Shown in pieces: positions 56,961-64,000 of a DNA stretch of 64,000 nucleotides. The notes under the pieces are model-generated. The model was given only the letters and a program-made list of their open reading frames with translations, did not search any database and had not been told where the DNA came from. This DNA comes from Sideroxydans lithotrophicus (GTDB lineage: Bacteria > Pseudomonadota > Gammaproteobacteria > Burkholderiales > Gallionellaceae). The position numbers were made by a program, and so were the translations under genes. Location of the stretch: the NCBI GenBank assembly GCA_020723185.1, contig DYJI01000001.1, forward strand, positions 62,001 through 126,000, in the 5' to 3' direction. Each line of letters opens with the position of its first letter. Positions within the stretch are counted from its first letter, which is position 1.

Positions 56961-58091
56961 TTAACTGGGCTTAGACCACACCGTACGGTTCACGTAGTCG
57001 ACATAGCTCATCACGATACGCAAGAGTTGCTTGGATACCGGACCGCCTTCATAGTCCTCCACCCGCCGCATCACGCGCTTCGACTTATCGTGCTGGGAGA
57101 CGATGACGCGCACCGCATCCAATACGCGGTCTTTCTTCAAACCGCTCATAATCAGCGTGCCGACATCCATCCCCTCCGGGCGCTCGTGTGCATTACGGAT
57201 GGTGATGGCGGGCAGGTTGAGCAAAGAACCTTCTTCCGTGATCGTGCCGCTGTCCGACACCACGCACAGCGCCTCCATCTGCAACTTTATGTAATCGCAG
57301 AAACCGAACGGCTTGAGGAACTGGATATGCGGATTGAGCGCGCCCAATTCCATCGAATCCAGGCGCTTCTTGGTGCGCGGGTGAGTGGAGACGATCACCG
57401 GGCAATCATAGGTCTTGGCCAACGCATTAAGCGTGTCCACCATGTTCGCCATATTCTCGGGACTGTCGATGTTCTCTTCACGGTGCGCACTGACGATGAA
57501 GAACTTGTTCGCCTTCAGTCCCATGCGTTCCAGCACATCAGATTGCTCGATCTTGGGCATGTAGTAGTCCAACACCTCGCGCATATGCGAACCGGTCTTA
57601 ATGATGGTCTCGGGACGGATGCCTTCAGCTATCAGATAACGGCGCGCATGTTCGGTCAGAACCAGATTGATATCGCTCAAGTGATCGAGCACCTTGCGAT
57701 TCAATTCCTCCGGCACGCGCTGGTCGAAGCAGCGGTTGCCCGCTTCCATATGGAACACCGGAATCTTGCGTCGTTTGGCAGAGATGACCGCCAGACAGGA
57801 GTTGGTGTCGCCATACAGCATCACCGCATCGGGCTTTTCCTTCTCCATCACGGCATCGGATTTCTCGATCACACGTGCAATGGTCTGCGCGGCGTTCTCA
57901 CCCACAGCTTCAAGGAAGTGATCCGGCTTGCGGATGCCCAAGTCTTCAAAGAACAACTGATTCAGCTCGTAATCGTAGTTCTGCCCGGTGTGAACCAGAA
58001 TATGGTTGGTATGCTGGTCGAATTCCGCGATCACCCGACTCATCTTGATCAGCTCGGGGCGCGTTCCAACAATGGTCATAACTTTAAGCAT
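56961..58091 (-). CDS. fnlC: UDP-N-acetyl-L-fucosamine synthase / 2-epimerase (FnlC, WbjD, CapG type)
   Basis: The 376-residue protein has the UDP-GlcNAc 2-epimerase fold: IVGTRPELIKMSRVIAEFD at the start, VMLYGDTNSCLAV, FHMEAGNRCFDQRVPEELNRKVLDHLSD and VVSDSGTITEEGSLLNLPAITIRNAHERPEG, with the catalytic acidic and His residues in place. EAGNRCFD and the NAHERPEG segment are typical of the FnlC branch rather than plain WecB. It performs the final C-2 epimerisation giving UDP-L-FucNAc. Its start overlaps the fnlA stop by 8 nt. Confidence 0.9.
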   Translation of the reverse strand: MLKVMTIVGTRPELIKMSRVIAEFDQHTNHILVHTGQNYDYELNQLFFEDLGIRKPDHFLEAVGENAAQTIARVIEKSDAVMEKEKPDAVMLYGDTNSCLAVISAKRRKIPVFHMEAGNRCFDQRVPEELNRKVLDHLSDINLVLTEHARRYLIAEGIRPETIIKTGSHMREVLDYYMPKIEQSDVLERMGLKANKFFIVSAHREENIDSPENMANMVDTLNALAKTYDCPVIVSTHPRTKKRLDSMELGALNPHIQFLKPFGFCDYIKLQMEALCVVSDSGTITEEGSLLNLPAITIRNAHERPEGMDVGTLIMSGLKKDRVLDAVRVIVSQHDKSKRVMRRVEDYEGGPVSKQLLRIVMSYVDYVNRTVWSKPS

Positions 58092-59094
58092 TGAGTTCTT
58101 CCTTGATGTAATCGAGTTTCAAAAGCAATTGCTTCACTTCTTCGACGCTCAGTCTATGAGTGTTATGCGAAGTGTAATCATCCAGATGGGATATCTTTTC
58201 CTCGCCCTCGCTGAAGTACTTTGCGTAATTCAGGTCGCGATTGTCGGCGGGGATACGGTAATAGCCGCCCATGTCCTGCGCATGCGCCATCTCTTCGCGC
58301 GAGATCAGGGATTCATAAAGCTTCTCGCCGTGGCGGGTACCGATGATGCGAACCGCACTGTCGCTTTTAAAAAGCTCCTTCAACGCCTGTGCCAGATCGG
58401 CCACCGTCGAGGCAGGCGCCTTCTGCACAAAGATGTCGCCTTGTTTGCCGTGTTCGTAGGCATATAGCACCAGATCGACAGAGTCTTCCAGCGACATCAG
58501 GAAGCGTGTCATGTTGGGGTCGGTCACCGTCAGCGGCTTGCCTTCCTTGAGCTGTGAGACGAACAAGGGAATGACCGAACCGCGCGAAGCCATCACGTTG
58601 CCGTAGCGCGTGGAGCAGAACACCGTCTCGGTCTCGCGCTGCATGCGCGACTTGGCAACCACCAGCTTCTCCGCCATCGCCTTGGAGATACCCATCGCAT
58701 TGATCGGATATACCGCCTTATCGGTACTAAGCACTACCACTCGCTTCACCCCGTTGGCTGTGGCCGCATTCAGCACATTCTCGGTACCAATGACATTGGT
58801 GCGCACCGCCTCCATCGGATAGAACTCACACGAAGGAACCTGCTTCAGTGCGGCCGCATGGAACACATAGTCCACACCGCGCATCGCCTGATGTACGCTG
58901 TCATAGTCGCGCACATCGCCGATGTAGAACTTCAGCTTGCCATTGTTCAGGGCGATACGCATATCTTCCTGCTTCTTCTCATCGCGGCTGAAAATGCGGA
59001 TCTCACTCACCTCCGTGGAGAGGAAGCGCTTAAGCACAGTATTCCCGAAAGAACCAGTGCCGCCGGTGATCATCAATACCTTGTTTTTAAACAT
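58084..59094 (-). CDS. fnlA: UDP-GlcNAc 4,6-dehydratase / 5-epimerase (FnlA, WbjB, CapE type)
   Basis: The 336-residue soluble short-chain dehydrogenase starts MFKNKVLMITGGTGSFGNTVLKRFL and has STDKAVYPINAMGISKAMAEKL, with Met replacing the usual Tyr of YxxxK, and STRYGNVMASRGSVIPLF. It has no membrane domain, unlike the WbpM-type protein at 53750. It makes the 2-acetamido-2,6-dideoxy-beta-L-arabino-4-hexulose intermediate of the L-FucNAc pathway. fnlC follows with an overlap, while fnlB lies 132 nt upstream across a gap holding a degenerate palindromic repeat. Confidence 0.93.
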   Translation of the reverse strand: MFKNKVLMITGGTGSFGNTVLKRFLSTEVSEIRIFSRDEKKQEDMRIALNNGKLKFYIGDVRDYDSVHQAMRGVDYVFHAAALKQVPSCEFYPMEAVRTNVIGTENVLNAATANGVKRVVVLSTDKAVYPINAMGISKAMAEKLVVAKSRMQRETETVFCSTRYGNVMASRGSVIPLFVSQLKEGKPLTVTDPNMTRFLMSLEDSVDLVLYAYEHGKQGDIFVQKAPASTVADLAQALKELFKSDSAVRIIGTRHGEKLYESLISREEMAHAQDMGGYYRIPADNRDLNYAKYFSEGEEKISHLDDYTSHNTHRLSVEEVKQLLLKLDYIKEELNA

Positions 59095-59118
59095 AAGAAA
59101 CCCTTAAATATTCAGATT

Positions 59119-59141
59119 CCGTCATTCCGGCGAAAGCCAGA
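59119..59141. repeat. Degenerate REP-like element between fnlB and fnlA
   Basis: CCGTCATTCCGGCGAAAGCCAGA corresponds to the common extragenic element GTCATTCCGGCGAAAGCCGG, with a damaged right arm. It occupies the only sizeable gap (132 nt) in this otherwise overlapping operon and may mark an old junction. The rest of the gap is AT-rich and could contain a promoter. Confidence 0.55.
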
Positions 59142-59226
59142 GACCGCTGTCAATTATTACAAGACACCGGCCATCCCGATGCGACTTGTGAGTACTTTTA
59201 GCTGTAACCACAGATTCAACACGGTA

Positions 59227-60081
59227 TTAATTATATGCATGCATCCTCTCGATCAATTCCGGCCAACCCGGTGCGACATATCCGGTCGCCTCACGGAAGC
59301 GCGTCGCATCCAGCGAGCGGTCGATCGCCAGCCTGTCATCCGACTCGATCTCGATCTGCTTGCCATAGACAACGGCGATCAACTTGAGCAGATCGAACTT
59401 GTTGATCGCCTGCGCGGCCACGTGATACAGACCGGACAATTTCTGGTTCGGGATCACCACATCACGCACCACTTCGGCAAAGACCACTGTCGGCAAGCCG
59501 GAAAAAACGGCGCGATTATAGCCTTTGCAACGCCCTTCCTGCGACAGGAACCACTCCAGCAATCCATATTTGGTTTCAAATTCATGGCCTATCGTCGAGG
59601 TGCGTAAAGTCACCGTGTGCGGGTAAGTCACCTCCCCCAGCGCCTTGGATTTGCCATATACATCGCGGGCATCGGCAAAATCCTCCTCGGTGTAATTGCC
59701 CTTTCCACCCGAAAACACGCAATCCGTGCTGACATGGATCAAACGCGCGCCTGCAAGCTTGCACAGCCCGGCCAGCCGGTGCGGCATCAGCGTATTGATC
59801 GGGATAGAGACCAGAGGGTCTTCGGCTTCAGGCTTGTGCTTGGTCAATCCGGCACAATTGATCACCGCGTCGGGCCGTATCGCATCCAGCACCTTGGCCA
59901 GCGCATCAGGATGCTCGACATCCACGCCTTCCACGATACGTTCCGCGATATGGGACGGAAAGAATCTTTTCGCATCGCCATTGCGAACCGTGCCGCTGAC
60001 CTGCCATCCCTTTTTTTCGCTCAACACGCGCAACACCGTACTGCCTATCATGCCGCTCGCCCCGATCACCAGAACCTTCAT
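59227..60081 (-). CDS. fnlB: NAD(P)H-dependent 4-keto reductase of L-FucNAc synthesis (FnlB/RmlD-like)
   Basis: The 284-residue protein has an RmlD-like short-chain reductase fold: VLVIGASGMIGSTVLRVLSE, VINCAGLTKHKPEAEDP, LIHVSTDCVFSGGKGNYTEEDFADARDVYGKSKALGE with the catalytic Tyr and Lys (YGKSK). It would reduce the 4-keto sugar made by FnlA. It ends after the reductase domain; the C-terminal cupin domain of the larger WbjC/CapF form is absent and no separate cupin gene is seen in the window. Start ATG 60081 overlaps the wbuB-like gene stop by 4 nt. Without the neighbours it could be taken for RmlD. Confidence 0.85.
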   Translation of the reverse strand: MKVLVIGASGMIGSTVLRVLSEKKGWQVSGTVRNGDAKRFFPSHIAERIVEGVDVEHPDALAKVLDAIRPDAVINCAGLTKHKPEAEDPLVSIPINTLMPHRLAGLCKLAGARLIHVSTDCVFSGGKGNYTEEDFADARDVYGKSKALGEVTYPHTVTLRTSTIGHEFETKYGLLEWFLSQEGRCKGYNRAVFSGLPTVVFAEVVRDVVIPNQKLSGLYHVAAQAINKFDLLKLIAVVYGKQIEIESDDRLAIDRSLDATRFREATGYVAPGWPELIERMHAYN

Positions 60082-61310
60082 TGGATACTCTCTTTCTTCT
60101 GTACAACCCCGCGCAACTCGTCGATCAACTGATCGACGAGACGCTCATGATCATAATGCTCGTAAAAATAAGCCCGCCCGTTGCGCCCCATCTCATCCCG
60201 CTCCGACTCGGACATCTTATAGAGTCCCAAGACCGCTTCCGCCAATGCCTTGCCGTCTTCCGCCTTGACGCCCACACCCGCCCTGGCTTCCACCACCAGC
60301 CTGGCCCCCTCGCCCGGCAAACAGGCGATGATTGGTCTTCCTGCAGCAAGGTATGCCTGCACCTTGTTCGGCACGGTCGCCGCAAAGATCTCGCGATCCG
60401 CCAGCGTCACCAGCAAAGCCGACGCCTTCTGCATGAATCCCGGCATCGTCTCCACGGGGAACCTGCCGGGCAAATGCAGATTCGTCAGTTTGCGATCCGC
60501 CACCTGCTGCAGCATCCACTGCCTGCAACTGCCATCCCCCAGCACCACGAATTGAATGTCCTTGCGCTCCTTGAGAAAAGTGGCCGCTTCGACGATCACC
60601 TCGACACCCTGCGCCGCGCCGATGTTGCCCGCGAACATCACGGAAAATCCCCCCTCAAGCCCCGGCACCTCCGGCGACTTGCCCGTCGCGGGCACGGCGA
60701 AGCTGCCATCAACCGAATTAGGGTAATACTTTATCGGCGTGCCGGATGCCAGAGCGCGGACCGGCTCGACAAAAGCCCTGGACTGGACCAGTAGCAGATC
60801 AGCATGGCGATAGATAAAACGAACGACCTGCTCCACGGCCCACAGGATGAGACGATTGCGCACATAGCCCGTCGCCGACAAACTTTGCGGCCACAGATCC
60901 TGCACCCAGATCACGACCGGCACCTTCTTCAGCCAGCCGAGGAACAAGGCCGGCAACGCCAGCATCAGCGGGGACAATCCGTAGACGAATATCACATCAT
61001 ATTTCCTGCCGCGCTTCAGCCAAGGTCCGAAAACCAAACCGGAGACGATGAACGAAAGATAGTTCAACGCCAAACGCATACTGCTGTTCTTGCCTCGCGG
61101 AATCAAAGGCACCCGGCTGATGTTCGCCCCGCAATACTGCTCGTGCTGGCATCCGCCCATCCGGTAACCCGCAAATATCTTCCCCTCCGGATAATTCGGC
61201 TTGCCCGTCAGGACATCCACTTGAACGCCCTTCTCGACCAAGGATTTGCTGACTTCGTTGATACGAAATCCCTCCGGCCAGAAATATTGGCTCACAACAA
61301 GGACGCGCAC
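60078..61310 (-). CDS. wbuB: Family 4 glycosyltransferase, WbuB-like L-fucosaminyltransferase
   Basis: The 410-residue GT-B protein starts at GTG 61310 with MRVLVVSQYFWPEGFRINEVSKSLVEKGV, the hallmark start of the WbuB group, then VWVQDLWPQSLSATGY, VMFAGNIGAAQGVEVIVEAA and AGRPIIACLPGEGARLVVEA. In E. coli O26-type clusters wbuB is linked to fnlA, fnlB and fnlC and adds L-FucNAc to the lipid-linked acceptor. Here it is coupled to fnlB by a 4-nt overlap, which supports that role. Its start codon lies one base after the stop of the next upstream glycosyltransferase gene. Confidence 0.86.
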   Translation of the reverse strand: MRVLVVSQYFWPEGFRINEVSKSLVEKGVQVDVLTGKPNYPEGKIFAGYRMGGCQHEQYCGANISRVPLIPRGKNSSMRLALNYLSFIVSGLVFGPWLKRGRKYDVIFVYGLSPLMLALPALFLGWLKKVPVVIWVQDLWPQSLSATGYVRNRLILWAVEQVVRFIYRHADLLLVQSRAFVEPVRALASGTPIKYYPNSVDGSFAVPATGKSPEVPGLEGGFSVMFAGNIGAAQGVEVIVEAATFLKERKDIQFVVLGDGSCRQWMLQQVADRKLTNLHLPGRFPVETMPGFMQKASALLVTLADREIFAATVPNKVQAYLAAGRPIIACLPGEGARLVVEARAGVGVKAEDGKALAEAVLGLYKMSESERDEMGRNGRAYFYEHYDHERLVDQLIDELRGVVQKKESIQ

Positions 61311-61311
61311 G

Positions 61312-62376
61312 TTATTTCGCTCTCTCTAAAATATGCCCAAGAAAATCTTCTGCGTTTTGCAAAGACAGTGGCGGCTCTTCCTTCAGCATGAACCTTTTCA
61401 CCGCCCGCGCAATGGATACCGGCGACTCGGGATCGAACGATTCTTCAGGATCGATCACATCGCGCACATAATCCAGCTCCGAAGCCAGGATCGGCAGCCC
61501 TGCCTGCCGGGCCTCGATCAACGGCAAGCCGAATGACTCAAAGGTGGAAGGATAGATCATTGCATCTACGCGGCCATAAAGTTGCGTGACCGCCTCGTGA
61601 GGCAGGCTGCCCTCGTTGGAAATATTAAGCTGATGCTGCACTATCTGCTGCTCGATCCAATCGCACAGATCGGGGAAGGTTCGTCGATCCAGGGTCAACC
61701 TCAATGAGGGATACACCTGTTCTTCGGCAAGCAAACACCACGCCGACACCAGCATGCGATGGTTCTTGTGCGGCTCACCGGACGCCACATAGGCGAACTC
61801 GATCTGGCTGTTCCCAGCGGCTTCATGCTTCCCGATCCTGCGCACATAGTTTGCCGGGTCAGCCATGAACGGCAACACATGCACCGGCACCTTCCCTTTC
61901 GTCCGCGCCAACAGCAGCCTTTGCATCGAAGGCGTTTGCACAATGAACGCATCGACATTCGCCATCCGGCCAGACAGCCAGAGACGCTCTATCCACAGCC
62001 TGATCCTTGTCTTCAGCGGAAAATCGCACAGCGGGACATCATCGATCAAGTAGCGGTTCTGAAGGAATACCTGCACACGCCCGGCCAGCTTGAATAAAGG
62101 CGGCAGGTTGCCGAAACACAAAATGACATCATCCGGCCGAGAATTCCGCGCAAGCCTCCACTCTGCCCGCAACCGCTGCAAGACAGACGGCTTCACAAAT
62201 TCGATTATCAGATTTTCAGGAAGATTGGAGGAAACCGCCATGCGCCGATCCAACTGCGCCGTCGTTTGGGTTGTTTTCGGAATGGCCGACAGGATGGCCG
62301 TCAACAAAGCCTTGCCGCCCCCCTGATGCACATTGGTGGCATGCAAAAACAACCTTGAGGCTTTCTCACCGATCAA
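61312..62376 (-). CDS. Family 4 glycosyltransferase
   Basis: The 354-residue GT-B protein has the N-terminal HATNVHQGGGKALLTAIL glycine-rich loop, VASGEPHKNHRMLVSAW in the C-lobe, and MIYPSTFESFGLPLIEARQAGLPILASEL with the E-x7-E motif of retaining transferases. The only start that fits is a TTG at 62376, overlapping the stop of the repeat protein gene (TTGA); this unusual codon suggests expression by coupling. The sugar it adds is unknown; it probably contributes another residue of the L-FucNAc-containing repeat unit. Confidence 0.85.
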   Translation of the reverse strand: MIGEKASRLFLHATNVHQGGGKALLTAILSAIPKTTQTTAQLDRRMAVSSNLPENLIIEFVKPSVLQRLRAEWRLARNSRPDDVILCFGNLPPLFKLAGRVQVFLQNRYLIDDVPLCDFPLKTRIRLWIERLWLSGRMANVDAFIVQTPSMQRLLLARTKGKVPVHVLPFMADPANYVRRIGKHEAAGNSQIEFAYVASGEPHKNHRMLVSAWCLLAEEQVYPSLRLTLDRRTFPDLCDWIEQQIVQHQLNISNEGSLPHEAVTQLYGRVDAMIYPSTFESFGLPLIEARQAGLPILASELDYVRDVIDPEESFDPESPVSIARAVKRFMLKEEPPLSLQNAEDFLGHILERAK

Positions 62377-64000
62377 GCAGCACTCCGTTCATTGCGGGCA
62401 ACAATATGCTTTCGGATCATTTGGTAAATCTTATTCGACTGCACAACATAAACAATCAATACAAAGCACACGATCATCGCGTAAAAGGGCAGATCCTGCC
62501 TCGGTGCAACGCCGAACTGCGCAATGGTATTTGCCAGCGTAAAACCGAAGAGCGAACACAGCAGGGGATTGCTTGTCAGTTTAAACACGATCTGCTCGCT
62601 CAATTGCAACACGATCACGAACAGCGCCATGCCCAGCAATACCACCCACATCGATCCGCTGAAGAACAGGAATGCCGCCGAGCCTGGCAGGCTGGCAAAA
62701 CGCCATTGGCTGGAATCCGTCCATTGGTAATGTGATTTTGCCACGATTTGGAATTTTGTTGCGCTACCCGCATCGCGCCTTTCCAAGGCCGCTTCCTTCA
62801 ACAACTCCATACTCTTGTTGGGATAGGCGACCACTGCCATCACCCCCTCCAAGCCGATCCAGCGATCTACCGACAAAGACAGAATCCTGTATATAGCCCC
62901 GGAACCCACCTGATGCATAAACTCGTCAAACAGTTGATATTTTTCAGCTGCGGCAGCTACCGGCGCCTCACTGGTATTCTTTTCTTCCACGCCATTAGCC
63001 GGGACATTCGCCGCAACGGTTTGTTGGACTGCGGATGACGCATGTTGCTTCGCCGCCCCTACTATCAGCACAGAAGGCTCTTGTCCCTCTGCCCCAGATT
63101 CTTTCCCGCCCTCTCGAGGACCCTCAAATTTAGACTTTGTCGACTGCTGAACTGCCTGCGATGCAAGTTGCACCACCTTCTCCTTCGTCGGCGGCTCTTT
63201 CTCCTTGCTGACTACCGATTGATTCCGTAGCGCCTTCTCAAGCTTGACCTTCTCGGCAAGCAATTCCTTCAGATGCCCCTCTTGTGGCTCGCCCTTCTGG
63301 ATCAGTTCCTTTACGTGCGCGATCCCGCCTGCAAGAACCTCAAGGCGTGACTGCATCTTTTGTCTATTCAGCTCATTGAGCACATCGGCGAATTCCGTCT
63401 CCCCGGAACCCTTTATCGCCAGGCTTTTCTCTATGCGCGCCTTTTCGGCAAGCAACTCTTGCAGATGCCCCTCTTGCGGCTCACCCTTCAGGATCAGTTC
63501 CTTTACGTGCGCAATCCCGCCTGTAAGTACCTCAAGGCGTGACTGCATCTTTTGTCTATTCAGCTCATTGAGCACATCGGCGAATTCCGTCTCCCCGGAA
63601 CCCTTTATCGCCAGGCTTTTCTCTATGCGCGCCTTTTCGGCAAGCAACTCTTGCAGATGCCCCTCTTGCGGCTCACCCTTCAGGATCAGTTCCTTTACGT
63701 GCGCAATCCCGCCTGCAAGAACCTCAAGGCGCGACTGCATCTTTTGTCTTTTCAGCTCCTCAAGCACATCTGCGAACTCCGCCTCTCCGGAACCCTTTAT
63801 CGCCAGGCTTTTCTCTATGCGCGCTTTCTCGGCAAGCAACTCCCGCAGATGCTCCTCTTGCGGCTCACCTTTCAGGATCAATTGCTTTACGTGGGCAATC
63901 CCGCCTGCAAGCACCTCCAAGCGCGCCTCCTGTCTTTGCACCTCTAGTTGCGCCTTTTCAATAAGCAGCTCGCGAAGATGCGCTTCCTGCGGCTCACCAT
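62373..64000 (-). CDS. Membrane protein with 64-residue tandem helical repeats (5' end beyond window)
   Basis: The frame is open past the right edge, so at least 542 residues are seen. The N-terminal part is three full 64-residue repeats (consensus MQSRLEVLAGGIAHVKELI, then KGEPQEGHLQELLAEKARIE and KSLAIKGSGETEFADVLNEL), a partial repeat at each side, charged and helix-forming. A low-complexity, proline/alanine/glutamine-rich linker follows. After it comes a ~110-residue domain (YQLFDEFMHQVGSGAIYRILSLSVDRWIGLEGVMAVV) of unknown family. Last are about four transmembrane helices in the final 130 residues. I do not recognise a family. It overlaps the next glycosyltransferase by 4 nt, so it belongs to the glycan operon, perhaps as a scaffold or length-control protein; that role is speculative. 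Confidence 0.8.
   Translation of the reverse strand, partial: GEPQEAHLRELLIEKAQLEVQRQEARLEVLAGGIAHVKQLILKGEPQEEHLRELLAEKARIEKSLAIKGSGEAEFADVLEELKRQKMQSRLEVLAGGIAHVKELILKGEPQEGHLQELLAEKARIEKSLAIKGSGETEFADVLNELNRQKMQSRLEVLTGGIAHVKELILKGEPQEGHLQELLAEKARIEKSLAIKGSGETEFADVLNELNRQKMQSRLEVLAGGIAHVKELIQKGEPQEGHLKELLAEKVKLEKALRNQSVVSKEKEPPTKEKVVQLASQAVQQSTKSKFEGPREGGKESGAEGQEPSVLIVGAAKQHASSAVQQTVAANVPANGVEEKNTSEAPVAAAAEKYQLFDEFMHQVGSGAIYRILSLSVDRWIGLEGVMAVVAYPNKSMELLKEAALERRDAGSATKFQIVAKSHYQWTDSSQWRFASLPGSAAFLFFSGSMWVVLLGMALFVIVLQLSEQIVFKLTSNPLLCSLFGFTLANTIAQFGVAPRQDLPFYAMIVCFVLIVYVVQSNKIYQMIRKHIVARNERSAA
63219..64000 (-). repeat. Tandem 192-bp coding repeats
   Basis: Full units lie at 63357-63548, 63549-63740 and 63741-63932. 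A truncated unit is at 63219-63356 and another enters from the right edge (63933-64000). The first two differ at only 3 of 192 positions, all near one end; the third is more divergent; the edge unit lacks the KSLAIKGSGE block. The near-identity at the DNA level shows recent duplication by slippage or recombination, so copy number probably varies between strains. Confidence 0.93.

Noticed and set aside
59227-60081. Naming the reductase rmlD (dTDP-rhamnose synthesis)
   Set aside because: No rmlA, rmlB or rmlC genes are nearby, and the gene is coupled to wbuB beside fnlA and fnlC, favouring the L-FucNAc pathway.
63360-63947. Two plus-strand open frames with nearly identical sequences
   Set aside because: They are antisense reflections of the 192-bp coding repeats, which stay open because the unit length is a multiple of three.
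63219-64000. CRISPR-like periodic repeat
   Set aside because: The 192-bp units are contiguous with no spacers, in frame and protein-coding.

Overview
The window looks like chromosomal DNA of a betaproteobacterium, probably of the Nitrosomonadales/Gallionellaceae type. The reasons are the accC-prmA-DUF3426 gene order, high-GC codon use, a tandem glycine riboswitch ahead of gcvT, a methanotroph/nitrifier-type sucrose synthesis operon, and a gene with the N-terminal signature of Cyc2 iron-oxidising cytochrome-porins. The genus is an inference; no rRNA or tRNA gene is present to fix it.

Layout. (1) 1-2858: housekeeping genes, the 3' part of accC, then prmA and a zinc-ribbon/DUF3426 membrane protein. 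(2) 3045-6426, minus strand: an OmpR-type response regulator and its histidine kinase, followed by a Cyc2-like monoheme outer-membrane cytochrome-porin with a UUCG-hairpin terminator. (3) 6517-12041, plus strand: a promoter, tandem glycine aptamers and an intrinsic terminator leading into gcvT-gcvH-gcvP, then tpx and a small membrane protein. (4) 12163-18052, minus strand: the sucrose operon fruK-sps-spp-ams, divergent from a KamA-like radical-SAM gene (18318-19703). (5) 19704-36853: a dense ion- and osmo-homeostasis block. It holds two MscS channels, two CPA antiporters, an Mrp/Mnh antiporter with fused A and B subunits, a P2-type ATPase, a Na/Pi cotransporter, a DUF2062 protein and a tandem-Usp stress protein. 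Most of its genes overlap by 1-7 nt. (6) 36967-44660: an adenosine-kinase-like PfkB protein with a fructosamine kinase, a solute-binding protein coupled to a PAS-GGDEF-EAL protein, cspA-infA, and apaH. (7) 44749-64000: a surface-polysaccharide locus.

The polysaccharide locus contains an MBOAT/SGNH O-acetylation pair, several glycosyltransferases and methyltransferases, an O-antigen ligase/polymerase, a WbpM-type 4,6-dehydratase, a WbpL/WecA-type initiating transferase, the UDP-N-acetyl-L-fucosamine pathway (FnlA, FnlB, FnlC) with a WbuB-like transferase, and a repeat-built membrane protein running off the right edge. A reductase/epimerase gene between the initiating transferase and fnlC is reduced to fragments.

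How the parts fit together: regions 4 and 5 suggest a cell that meets salt or osmotic stress with sucrose, possibly a beta-amino-acid solute, Na+/K+/H+ antiport and emergency efflux channels. Region 2 suggests electron uptake at the outer membrane. Region 7 builds an acetylated, L-FucNAc-containing glycan. The least explained objects are the 64-residue-repeat membrane protein (62373-64000), the KamA-like enzyme with an altered active-site loop, and the binding-protein/c-di-GMP pair.
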